Assembly: GCA_021739805.1 (NCBI GenBank)
Contig: JAIPBB010000018.1
Span: 1-30,718 of the forward strand
Source: Saprospiraceae bacterium
Lineage (GTDB): Bacteria > Bacteroidota > Bacteroidia > Bacteroidales > JAIPBB01
Reading direction: 5' to 3'
Length of the DNA stretch: 30,718 nt
Under the pieces are notes generated by a model. That model made no database searches and was not told where the DNA came from. It saw nothing but the letters and a program-made list of their open reading frames with translations. Positions within the stretch are counted from its first letter, which is position 1; every line of letters starts with the position of its first letter. Below, piece by piece: positions 18,873-26,592 of the stretch. A program made the translations under genes and the position numbers.

Positions 18873-19000
18873 AAATATTTCCCAAATAATTTTTAAGTTT
18901 GTACGTTTTCATTTTCGACAATAAGAAATATGCACTTGAAGAAACTTTTCACTCTATTACTTTGTTTTTGCTCAACTTTGATTATCGGTCAAAATAATTT
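18873..19000 (+). repeat. Duplicated promoter and 5' end of the mltD-like gene (remnant copy)
   Basis: 128 bases match 21184-21312 at about 92 percent by eye, with one indel. The copy includes the -7 box TAAGTTTG (18894-18901), the leader, ATG 18930 and 23 codons of signal peptide (MHLKKLFTLLLCFCSTLIIG versus MHIKKLFTLFLCFCSTLIIG). Of six coding differences three are synonymous (CAC/CAT, TTC/TTT, CTA/TTA) and the rest conservative, as expected if this was once a working gene. The match stops where the end of hicA begins. Confidence 0.85.
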
Positions 19001-19109
19001 ATTTTTATCTAATCCGGCTTGTTTAATTATTGTAAAGAAAGTTCCTTTTGGAAGGTCTTTGTTTCCGTGCAATGGTACAATAACTGTTTTGTTAGATTTT
19101 TCGTTATAA
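18930..19109 (+). pseudogene. Truncated mltD-like gene start running antisense into hicA
   Basis: An open frame of 59 codons: the first 23 encode the MltD-like signal peptide up to QNN, the rest is antisense hicA sequence (LFLSNPACLIIVKKV...) and is not a real domain. With its intact -7 box it could still be transcribed into hicA from the opposite side, producing an antisense RNA. Confidence 0.6.
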
Positions 19110-19195
19110 TAAACTTGATGACTTCCTTTAGCTCGCTTAAAAATGAATCCGTTTTTTAGAAGAATTTGTATAAGTTTTTTAGCCGAAAGATTCAT
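18989..19195 (-). CDS. hicA: HicA family mRNA interferase toxin
   Basis: HicA toxins are small double-stranded-RNA-binding-fold endoribonucleases that cut mRNA. This 68-residue protein has the family features: LSAKKLIQILLKNGF, the catalytic-histidine motif KGSHQVY (His26) and VPLHGNKDLPKGTF followed by IIKQAGL. Its start overlaps the hicB stop by four bases (ATGA), so it is translated after the antitoxin. The last codons lie in the border of the duplicated mltD 5' sequence. Confidence 0.93.
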   Translation of the reverse strand: MNLSAKKLIQILLKNGFIFKRAKGSHQVYYNEKSNKTVIVPLHGNKDLPKGTFFTIIKQAGLDKNKLF

Positions 19196-19416
19196 GCTGA
19201 AATATTTAAAGAATACTCTAATGTATTAGTGTCATCTGGTATTTGCTCTTTTCTTTCCCGCAATTCTTCAATATAAAGTTCAATGGCTTCTTTTGCCATC
19301 TCAATAGCGTGTTCGATGTTTTCGCCAAAAGTAACACAGCCGGTAAGAGCAGGTACAGTAACTGTATATTGCCCTTCCGGTTCCTTGTATAATAATATTT
19401 TATAAGTATGTAGCAT
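19192..19416 (-). CDS. hicB: HicB family antitoxin
   Basis: The 74-residue antitoxin partner of HicA. It has the partial RNase H-like HicB fold: YKILLYKEPEGQYTVTVPAL followed by TGCVTFGENIEHAIEMAKEAIELYIEE. No C-terminal DNA-binding domain is present, so autoregulation would need another factor. It is first in the hicB-hicA operon, driven by the duplicated promoter module at 19491-19560, about 85 bases upstream. Confidence 0.93.
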   Translation of the reverse strand: MLHTYKILLYKEPEGQYTVTVPALTGCVTFGENIEHAIEMAKEAIELYIEELRERKEQIPDDTNTLEYSLNISA

Positions 19417-19490
19417 CAGCTTAAGTTTTGATAGTGTACTATTATTTTATTTTTCTGTTTACGATTTTTTCCTTGTTATTATTGATGACA

Positions 19491-19560
19491 AATATAATTA
19501 CAAAATTAATCTATCACAACAGTTTATCCAAATAATAAATGAGATGTCTGGCGAAGTTTT
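19491..19560 (-). promoter_or_regulatory. Promoter module, copy B (hicBA)
   Basis: On the minus strand, TTTG (19532-19529), 20 bases, then TAATTTTG (19508-19501) is a consensus Bacteroidota promoter. About 70 bases match copy A at 17912-17980, including TCTCATTTATTATTTGG upstream and TTGTGATAGATTAATTTTG across the spacer and -7 box. Confidence 0.8.
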
Positions 19561-19663
19561 TATCAATGACATTTACAAAACTAAAATTCCTTTTCAAAAC
19601 CTCTGATTGCTTGAAATATTTGCTAATTTTATAGAGTTATATTATACGATTAAAATTTACATT

Positions 19664-21102
19664 ATGAGATATTTCCTATTAATACTGCTTTCAATAATTT
19701 TATCAAAAAATTCATTCTCTCAAGAATCATACGCAGAAGAAAAAATTCATTGGAAAATAATTTTACCTGAAGATTTTCAAAAAACAATCATAGAATTAAA
19801 TAAGGACAAAGAGCTAATTAAATCAATAAAAGTCACAGAACAATATTTTAAAGTTGATTATAGCGATTATGTTGACACTTCAAGAGTTTACTTCGACACA
19901 AATGGAAGAATTTCAAAAATACATTTGAACGATAAAAGGTTAACTTTTTATAGAAGATATGTAGATTCAAAAGGTCAATATTATCGAACTTATGATTACA
20001 TAATGGGTCAAGTGCCTAGCTTCACTATAAGTTATAATAATATTGGATTACTTAGCAATTTGAAAGTATACTTATACAACAAATCACTAAATAAAAATAT
20101 TTTTGATTATGAATATATCATTTCGTATAAAAATGATAGTAACATTTCGAAAGTGATTGTAAAAGATAGCATAAAGGAAATAGGAAAAATTGAATTAGTT
20201 TATAAAGACAAGAAACTTATTAAGGAAAACTCCTTTTTAGGTAAGAAATTACTTTACAATATTCAATATCATTACATTTTGGATTCCAGAAAGAATGATG
20301 AAATAATTAAAGTAACTAAAACCATTAATGGGAAAACATTATGTGAAAAGTTATATAATTCTGGAGAAGAAATATTGAAAATTCAAAAAGATGGTTCTGA
20401 CATACAAAAATTATATAAAATTCCAATAGGTCATAAAGTTGATTATAAAACTTCAGGATATAATTATCTTTCTATAAACAGCTTTAAAAGAATTCTTAGT
20501 GAGCTATATCCAAACCCTGAAACCAATTTATCTTGCTACTATAGTAGTTTTAACAATAATGACAATTTATTATCAAGTTATGAACTTTACTTTAATGCAA
20601 ATCCAATATATGCAAGTGGTATAAAGTGGATATATACTAAGGATGGATTATTAAAAAGAAAGTGTACGATAAAGAAAATGGAGGAAGTGAAGAAATTATA
20701 CAAGAGTACTTTTATAAATATTCGGATAATAAACCACATGCTAAAGTATCATTTTCACTTGTATTTATACTAAAAGATACAATTTCAATAGACATACTGA
20801 TTACAACAATATATACCGATAAAAACCAGCGAAATTATTTCCCCTTAAACAACCATCAAATAAAATCAATTGATTCCTTATATTTATTGGATGCAAAATA
20901 CAAAATTAAAAGTTTTGAGGTTGGGATTACTTATGGAGGTGGTATGAAAATTTCAAATTCAAAAAACAATATAATTGATAATAATAAAAAACAATTATTA
21001 AAAGTTGCAGGAAAAGGTGTAACTCTAGTATATATTAGTGATTTAATAATAGTTGGCAAGAATAATGAACGAATAGAAATTAATTCATTAATGTTGAAAT
21101 AA
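19664..21102 (+). pseudogene. Secreted protein of unknown function, interrupted by a frameshift
   Basis: ATG 19664 (MRYFLLILLSIILSKNSFSQ) starts a secreted protein with degenerate beta repeats (VYFDTNGRISKI, SYNNIGLLSNLKVY, YEYIISYKNDSNISKV), somewhat like the T9SS protein at 7406. Near 20653-20662 (TTAAAAAGAAAGTG) the frame breaks. Frame 1 reads GLLKRKC and then meaningless Lys/Ile-rich sequence to 20773, while the -1 frame continues sensibly as VYDKENGGSEEIIQEYFYKY to the stop at 21102. One missing A in the A-rich run would restore a protein of about 478 residues. This could be a homopolymer error or true decay. A classical A-AAA-AAG slip site is not in phase. The gene lies inside the mltD-bounded insert. 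Confidence 0.75.
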
Positions 21103-21183
21103 ATTGTAAAAAAACATATGAAATAAACTAACTAAACTGGAAATCCATTTGTTCTTCACAATATCCTGTTAATCCTTTTTTTC

Positions 21184-21312
21184 AAATATTTCCCAAATAA
21201 TTTTTAAGTTTGCACGTTTTCAATTTCGACAATAAAAAAATATGCATATAAAGAAACTTTTTACTTTATTCCTTTGTTTTTGCTCAACTTTGATTATCGG
21301 TCAAAATAATTT
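21184..21312 (+). repeat. Promoter and 5' end of the mltD-like gene (functional copy of the direct repeat)
   Basis: Partner of 18873-19000. It contains TAAGTTTG at 21205-21212 (-7 box, 29 bases before ATG 21242) and the first 23 codons of the mltD-like gene. The two copies bracket 2.2 kb holding hicBA and the frameshifted gene. Confidence 0.85.
21205..21212 (+). promoter_or_regulatory. -7 box (TAAGTTTG) of the mltD-like gene
   Basis: Exact TAnnTTTG match and conserved in both copies of the duplicated segment. No -33 TTTG at the expected distance. Confidence 0.5.
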
Positions 21313-22792
21313 CCTGGACTCTGTTCTTAATCTTCCTGTTGCACAAATTTATTCTCTTACTCATCTCGATAGCATAGTTAAAATTTGGTCGGTTGATAAA
21401 TCAATGATAGGCCTAAAACCTAATAGTGTTTTGAATTTTCAGGAGTTTTCCGATAAAGTTTACAAGGAAAGACTTAAGGAAATCGAAATGCATATTCCCT
21501 TAACTTACAATCCAAAAGTTAAATCATTTATTGAGATTTATACCATCGAAAAAAGACATAATGTTGAAATATTACTTGGTTTGTTTGAAAATTATGATTC
21601 AATTTTCGTTAAGGCTTTATCGGACAATCGACTTCCAAAAGAGTTAAAGTATTTCCCACTTATAAAATCTGCATTAAATCCATCGGCAGTTTCACCCTCT
21701 GGTGCTTCGGGCTTATGGCAATTTACTTATCCAACCGCAAAATATTATAATCTATACATTGATTCATATATTGATGAAAGAAGAGATTATCAAAAATCGA
21801 CTTATGCAGCTATCCAGGTTTTAAAAAATCTCCATGAAATTTACAACGACTGGACAATGGCTTTGGCAGCTTATAATTGCGGCCCGGGAAACGTTAATAA
21901 AGCAATCAGGCGTTCAGGCGGAAAAACTAAATTCTGGGAAATTTATCCCTGGCTACCTGAAGAAGCTCGTGATTATGTCCCTGCATATATTGCAATGGTT
22001 TATGTGGCGAATTATTATCCGGAACACAATCTCACTCCTTATAAAATCGAATTACAAATTGCTCCCGACACTGTTAGGGTTACAGAAAAGCTGCATCTTC
22101 AGCAGGTTGCAGATGTACTGCAATTGCCTATTGAACAAGTGAGGGAATTAAACCCGATTTTCAAACATGATGTGATTCCACACAATGGAAGACAATATTT
22201 TTTATCAATTCCTGCTTCATACAAAGAAAAATTTGTAGGCCTTCAGGATTCAATCTATGCTTATAAAGATTCTATTCTTTTTAATATTTCAAAGCCAATA
22301 GAGATTAAAACTTATGCTAAGAATACCTATAAATCAAGGAAATCACCAAAAGACCTTTCAGAAGTTTATTATACTGTGAAATCGGGTGATAATTTAGGTT
22401 TGATTTCAAATTGGTATAATGTTTCGGTGAATGACATTATGTATTGGAATGGATTACACAGCTCAAGAATTAATATTGGTCAGAGTCTGGTAATTTATGT
22501 TGCAAATGATAAAGTGAAATATTATAAAGCTGTTAACGGATTAAGCTATGCCAGGAAGCAGGCAAGAATCGGAAAAACTGCAGAGTCGGAACCTAAAAAG
22601 GAGACAACAGATAACAATAGTAATTCCAGCGGAAATGATTGGATTTATTATACTGTAAAATCAGGTGATTCACCTTACGGAATTGCACAAAAATATGAAG
22701 GTGTAAGCGAAGATGATATAATGAAATTAAACGATATTTCTAACCCGAGAAGTTTGAAGATTGGACAGAAGTTGAAGATAAAAAGGAAATAG
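21242..22792 (+). CDS. MltD-like lytic transglycosylase with two LysM domains; catalytic Glu replaced by Lys
   Basis: Family members cleave peptidoglycan glycan strands. This 516-residue protein has a signal peptide (ends IIGQ), an SLT/MltD domain (about 95-270) and two LysM repeats (YYTVKSGDNLGLISNWY, about 376-420; YYTVKSGDSPYGIAQKY, about 468-514). The SLT core is clear: LPKELKYFPLIKSALNPSA, SGASGLWQF, AALAAYNCGPGNVNKAI-like and PEEARDYVPAYIA. The family's catalytic glutamate in the VESAxNP motif is Lys142 here (codon AAA at 21665-21667, one base from GAA). As read, the enzyme should be inactive and would act only as a glycan binder, unless this is a sequence error. Confidence 0.92.
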   Translation: MHIKKLFTLFLCFCSTLIIGQNNFLDSVLNLPVAQIYSLTHLDSIVKIWSVDKSMIGLKPNSVLNFQEFSDKVYKERLKEIEMHIPLTYNPKVKSFIEIYTIEKRHNVEILLGLFENYDSIFVKALSDNRLPKELKYFPLIKSALNPSAVSPSGASGLWQFTYPTAKYYNLYIDSYIDERRDYQKSTYAAIQVLKNLHEIYNDWTMALAAYNCGPGNVNKAIRRSGGKTKFWEIYPWLPEEARDYVPAYIAMVYVANYYPEHNLTPYKIELQIAPDTVRVTEKLHLQQVADVLQLPIEQVRELNPIFKHDVIPHNGRQYFLSIPASYKEKFVGLQDSIYAYKDSILFNISKPIEIKTYAKNTYKSRKSPKDLSEVYYTVKSGDNLGLISNWYNVSVNDIMYWNGLHSSRINIGQSLVIYVANDKVKYYKAVNGLSYARKQARIGKTAESEPKKETTDNNSNSSGNDWIYYTVKSGDSPYGIAQKYEGVSEDDIMKLNDISNPRSLKIGQKLKIKRK

Positions 22793-23130
22793 GTGAAGGC
22801 TAAGGCTGAGGCGAAGGAGTAGGTAGTAAGGCAGTAGGCAAATGTGATAGAGAATGGGTGACGGGGTGAGTTGGAGAATGGGTGAAGGGGAGAGCCTGAG
22901 AGCACGAGAATTGTGATGTGAAAAAGTGAGAATCCTGAACAAAAGACAATTAAAAGCGTCATTGCGAAGGAGGAACGACTGAAGCAATCCGTTAAATTAA
23001 GTGTAGTGAATATTATTAACAGATTGCTTCGCTTCGCTCGCAATGACGAAAGAAACGAGCAATCCAGACGGACGAAGCAAGCTTTGCAAGCAACAAGCAA
23101 CAAGTAACGAGTAACGAGAAACGAGAAAAA
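22793..23130 (+). repeat. Composite intergenic repeat, mltD-like/SGNH1 gap
   Basis: Fills the whole gap. In order: GAAGG/GGCTGAGGCGAAGG purine words from the stop codon, GGCAAATGTGATAGAGAATG and related G-rich words, GAGAGC-x-TGAGAGCACGAGA, GTGAGAATCCTGAACAAAAG, the 92-bp palindrome (22957-23048), then AACGAGC/AACAAGC/AACGAGT heptads (about 23055-23125) ending at ATG 23131. Minus-strand open frames across it are repeat translations, not genes. Confidence 0.88.
22957..23048. repeat. 92-bp CGTCATTGCGA palindrome, copy 1
   Basis: CGTCATTGCGA...GAAGCAATC at the left pairs with GATTGCTTC...TCGCAATGACG at the right. It is the same length as the copies at 24784-24875 and 26418-26509. The arms are conserved and the central about 25 bases vary. 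Confidence 0.85.
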
Positions 23131-24594
23131 ATGAAACCAACCAAAGTATTAATTTTTGTACTTGCAGTTTTAGGAGTTTTGGCAATTGTTATGGTTGCTA
23201 TGCCTGCTGATGGAGTTAAGCTAAATAAAAATTTCACTTTGCAATTTCCAACTTTCAAGGAACTATTCTCTAGTGATAACGCCAAAACCGTTGACATTAG
23301 CAAAATCCTTGAAAATCAAATTGATATTGATACTGTCAAAAATTTGACTTTGATTATTGATAGCATTACTCATGACACTATCAAAGCAAATGCTGATAAA
23401 CTCACAAAGTCTATTGTTAGAATGGCTTTTAAAGATGGTGATAAATCTGTTTTGTATTCCTTCTTTAATAAGCTAAAAAACTCAACCGGCTCAGAACTTA
23501 TAAGGATTATGCACTATGGTGATTCTCAAATCGAAGGCGATAGAATTACTTCCTTTTTGCGTTCTAAACTTCAAAATAATCATGGTGGCTGTGGGCCGGG
23601 ATTGATGCCTGCGGTTCAACCCTATGATTTCACTTTTGCAATAAATCAAACTTCATCCGACAACTGGAAACGATATACAATTTACGGGAAAAAAGACACT
23701 TCTCTTAAACATAGCAAATATGGTGTTTTGGCTGCGATGTCCCGCTTTGCTCCTATTCAAAACGATTCAGTTATAAACGACAGTGTAATTTATGAAAGTA
23801 CAGTAAACTTCAAAAAATCAAATATTTCCTTCTCAAACACCAAAAAGTTTAAAAGCTTTAAAATGTTTTATGGCAACAACAAAAAATCAGTTTTTATTGA
23901 GTTGTATAAAGGTGAAGTTTTACTGAAATCAGATAGCTTAAAACCAACAAACGGTTTAGGAATATTCAGTTATACACTTTCAGACTATGCCGAAGAAATC
24001 ACCGTAAAGCTTAAAGGAAAAGACAGTCCCGATATTTACGCAATTGCACTCGATGACACTAAAGGTGTTGCTGTTGACAATATTGGATTAAGAGGCTGCT
24101 CTGGTACGATTTTCACTAAGATGGACAGAGCAAATCTAAAGCAAATGTACAGCAAGTTAAATGTACAATTGTTAATCCTGCAATTTGGTGGAAATGTAAT
24201 GCCGTATATTAAAGACAAGGCAGCCTGCGAGCAATATGGAAGATATTTTTATAGCCAACTCGCAGCTTTAAAAACCATGATTCCGGGGATTTCCATTGTT
24301 GTAATCGGCCCTTCAGATATGTCGATAAAGGAAAAGGATAAATTTGTTACTTACGAACATTTGGAAGATGTTAGAGATGCTCTGAAAGACGCAACATTAA
24401 AAGCAGGCGGAGCTTATTGGGATATGTATAAAGCAATGGGTGGGAAAAATTCAATGCCGAGTTGGGTAAATGCTGACCCACCGCTAGCAGCACCCGACTA
24501 TACTCATTTTAGCCCGAAAGGAGCAAAAGTAGTGGCTAATATGTTTTATAATGCGTTGATTATTGAGTATAAGGAGTATCTGAATAAGAAATAA
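23131..24594 (+). CDS. SGNH/GDSL-family hydrolase 1 (exopolysaccharide acylation cluster)
   Basis: A 487-residue protein anchored by an N-terminal helix (residues 5-24). The SGNH fold is shown by block I MHYGDSQIEGDR with nucleophile Ser132, the glycine/asparagine region LQFGGNVMPY, and the C-terminal PDYTHFSPKG with Asp456 and His459, completing a Ser-Asp-His triad. The insert between 150 and 320 is beta-rich. With the neighbouring SGNH2 and MBOAT proteins it resembles AlgI/AlgJ/AlgX-like or PatA/PatB-like systems, where MBOAT exports an acyl group and SGNH proteins transfer or remove it on a surface glycan. The glycan is unknown. Confidence 0.85.
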   Translation: MKPTKVLIFVLAVLGVLAIVMVAMPADGVKLNKNFTLQFPTFKELFSSDNAKTVDISKILENQIDIDTVKNLTLIIDSITHDTIKANADKLTKSIVRMAFKDGDKSVLYSFFNKLKNSTGSELIRIMHYGDSQIEGDRITSFLRSKLQNNHGGCGPGLMPAVQPYDFTFAINQTSSDNWKRYTIYGKKDTSLKHSKYGVLAAMSRFAPIQNDSVINDSVIYESTVNFKKSNISFSNTKKFKSFKMFYGNNKKSVFIELYKGEVLLKSDSLKPTNGLGIFSYTLSDYAEEITVKLKGKDSPDIYAIALDDTKGVAVDNIGLRGCSGTIFTKMDRANLKQMYSKLNVQLLILQFGGNVMPYIKDKAACEQYGRYFYSQLAALKTMIPGISIVVIGPSDMSIKEKDKFVTYEHLEDVRDALKDATLKAGGAYWDMYKAMGGKNSMPSWVNADPPLAAPDYTHFSPKGAKVVANMFYNALIIEYKEYLNKK

Positions 24595-24979
24595 TAGGCT
24601 TAGGAGAAGGCGAAGGCGAAGGAGGAGGGATGTCAAATGTTTGATGTCAAATGTCAAATGTGGGTAGAAAGGCAAATGTGATGGAGAATGGGTTAAGGGG
24701 AGAGTGGGAGAATGGGTGAGCATGAGAGCACGAGACTGGGAGATTTGAAGAAGTGAGAATCCTGAACAAAAGACAATTAAAAGCGTCATTGCGAAGGAGG
24801 AACGACTGAAGCAATCCGTTGAATTTAATGTTGTGAATATAATTAACAGATTGCTTCGCTTCGCTCGCAATGACGGAGAAAAAAAATTGATTTAAGAACA
24901 AGGATTAACGATTTTTGATTTGCGATGCACTAACAAATCTAAAATCATTATTCGTTAATCGATATTCAAAAAAAGAATA
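24595..24979 (+). repeat. Composite intergenic repeat, SGNH1/SGNH2 gap
   Basis: In order: GGAGAAGGCGAAGGCGAAGG words, TGTCAAA heptads (24630-24660), the G-rich module from GGGTAGAAAGGCAAATG to GAATCCTGAACAAAAG, which is almost identical to the third copy, and the 92-bp palindrome (24784-24875). This copy lacks the AACGAGC heptads. Instead GATTAACGA and TCGTTAATC (about 24904-24961) form a 9-bp inverted repeat before the GTG start at 24980. Confidence 0.88.
24784..24875. repeat. 92-bp CGTCATTGCGA palindrome, copy 2
   Basis: Arms identical to copy 1 except for a few bases. Centre GAATTTAATGTTGTGAATAT, close to copy 1 but unlike copy 3. Confidence 0.85.
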
Positions 24980-26251
24980 GTGCAGAGAAGAAAAAAAATA
25001 TCATATTCATTTTGGCTGGTTTTAATTAGCTTATTAATTTCTATTCCTTCTTTTTCACAACAAAAGTCCTATCCCTACGATGTTGTTCATTATGATTTTA
25101 TTGATTATGATAATAACAAACTTCTTTTTTTTGGCGACAGCTCAAATTTTGAAGCATTTTATCAATCATTGGATAAGCTAATCTTTCAGGGTGATGGGAA
25201 AATCAACATTCTTCATATTGGTGGCTCACACATACAAGCAGATGTTTTTTCAGGCAGAATAAGGCAAAGAATTCAAACTCTTTCTCCAGGTATGAAAGGA
25301 GCACGCGGCTTTGTTTTTCCATACAGAGTAGCTAAAACCAACTCACCCGCCGATTACTGGATTGAATATACAGGCGAATGGGAATCCTGCAGAAATGTGG
25401 AAAGGAAAAAAGATTGCCTTCTTGGATTATCAGGAATTTCAGTTACAACCCTCGACAGCATTTCAACCATCAAACTGTTCAAAAGAGCAAATATTGATTA
25501 TCCCGATTATGATTTTAATAAAGTGAAAGTCTTTTCCGACCAAGGTGCTGAAAGCTTTGATATTGAATTTAATCAAAAAGGAATTGTTAAGAAAAAAGTC
25601 ACTAATACAAAAGATGGCTATACAACTTATTATCTTAAAAAACACCTTGACACACTTGATTTATCGATAGTAAAAACCGACTCAAATCAAACCCATTTCA
25701 CCTTGTACGGAATTATTTTAGAAAACGATGATCCGGGAATAATTTATAATTCTATTGGCGTAAACGGTGCGAGCGTTCCATCCTTTTTAAGATGTTCAAT
25801 GTTGGAGCAACAAGTAAAGGTTCTGAATCCTGATCTGGTAATACTTTCACTGGGGATAAATGATGCCTACGGTAAAAAATTCAGCCCTTACACTTTTGAA
25901 CTCACTTATGATACTTTAATAAGGCGAATCAGGGAAGCAGTGCCAAATGTGCCAATTATTTTGACAACAAATAACGATAGCTATTTATACAAAAGATATG
26001 TAAACCGAAACGGGGAATTGGTAAGGGAATCCATGTTTTCAATTGCCGAAAAGCATAATGCAGCAGTTTGGGATTTATACACTGTGATGGGAGGATTAAA
26101 TTCAATTGTGATTTGGCAAAAGCTTGGAATGGCGAAAAGAGATAAAATACATTTTACTAAAGAAGGATATATTATTATAGGAGATTTATTTTTTAATGCG
26201 ATGCTGAGGGCTTATGACGCGCATTTGATGAGGAGTGGGAGAAGGGAGTAG
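24980..26251 (+). CDS. SGNH/GDSL-family hydrolase 2 (exopolysaccharide acylation cluster)
   Basis: A 423-residue secreted protein. It starts at GTG 24980 because no upstream or nearby in-frame ATG exists and this start yields a proper signal peptide (ISYSFWLVLISLLISIPSFS). SGNH landmarks: ILHIGGSHIQADVFSGR with nucleophile Ser83, VILSLGINDAYG (block III Asn), and DKIHFTKEGY with Asp388 and His391. It is distantly related to SGNH1. Its last residues (MRSGRRE and stop) are encoded by sequence that resembles the start of the adjoining composite repeat, so the repeat may supply the stop codon. It is likely to act in the periplasm with the MBOAT protein. Confidence 0.85.
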   Translation: MQRRKKISYSFWLVLISLLISIPSFSQQKSYPYDVVHYDFIDYDNNKLLFFGDSSNFEAFYQSLDKLIFQGDGKINILHIGGSHIQADVFSGRIRQRIQTLSPGMKGARGFVFPYRVAKTNSPADYWIEYTGEWESCRNVERKKDCLLGLSGISVTTLDSISTIKLFKRANIDYPDYDFNKVKVFSDQGAESFDIEFNQKGIVKKKVTNTKDGYTTYYLKKHLDTLDLSIVKTDSNQTHFTLYGIILENDDPGIIYNSIGVNGASVPSFLRCSMLEQQVKVLNPDLVILSLGINDAYGKKFSPYTFELTYDTLIRRIREAVPNVPIILTTNNDSYLYKRYVNRNGELVRESMFSIAEKHNAAVWDLYTVMGGLNSIVIWQKLGMAKRDKIHFTKEGYIIIGDLFFNAMLRAYDAHLMRSGRRE

Positions 26252-26592
26252 GCAAATGATTTAATGTCAAATGTCAGATGTCAAATGTCAAATGCGGGTA
26301 GAAAGGCAAATGTGATGGAGAATGGGTGAAGGGGAGAGTGGGAGAATGGGTGAGCATGAGAGCACGAGACTGGGAGATTTGAAGAAGTGAGAATCCTGAA
26401 CTAAAGACAATTAAAAGCGTCATTGCGAAGGAGGAACGACTGAAGCAATCCATTGCATATAGCTCAGCACTGATAATAAACGGATTGCTTCGCTTCGCTC
26501 GCAATGACGAAGGAAACCAGCAGCGAGAAACGAGCATCAAGCAACAAGAAACGAGTAACGAGTAACAAGCAACGAGCAACGAGCAACGAGTA
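26252..26592 (+). repeat. Composite intergenic repeat, SGNH2/MBOAT gap
   Basis: In order: TGTCAAA/TGTCAGA heptads (about 26264-26293), the G-rich module (nearly identical to the previous copy), the 92-bp palindrome (26418-26509), and AACGAGC/AACGAGT/AACAAGC heptads (about 26525-26590) ending directly at ATG 26593. Confidence 0.88.
26418..26509. repeat. 92-bp CGTCATTGCGA palindrome, copy 3
   Basis: Same arms and same total length as copies 1 and 2, but the central bases (GCATATAGCTCAGCACTGAT region) are unrelated, so length is kept while the sequence differs. Confidence 0.85.

Noticed and set aside
20653..20662. Programmed -1 frameshift
   Set aside because: The A-AAA-AAG heptamer is not in phase with the zero frame, and the gene is a non-mobile secreted protein. 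An indel is simpler.
22675..23303. Several overlapping minus-strand open frames across the mltD/SGNH1 gap
   Set aside because: They translate the composite repeat (SLRAKRSNL, CERSEAI-type peptides) and the same peptides recur from the other repeat copies. No initiation or domain evidence.
24484..24901. Minus-strand open frames across the SGNH1/SGNH2 gap
   Set aside because: Repeat translations, the same peptides as in the neighbouring gaps.
26525..26590. Heptad tracts as a possible CRISPR array
   Set aside because: The units are 7 bp with no spacers, and no cas genes are present.
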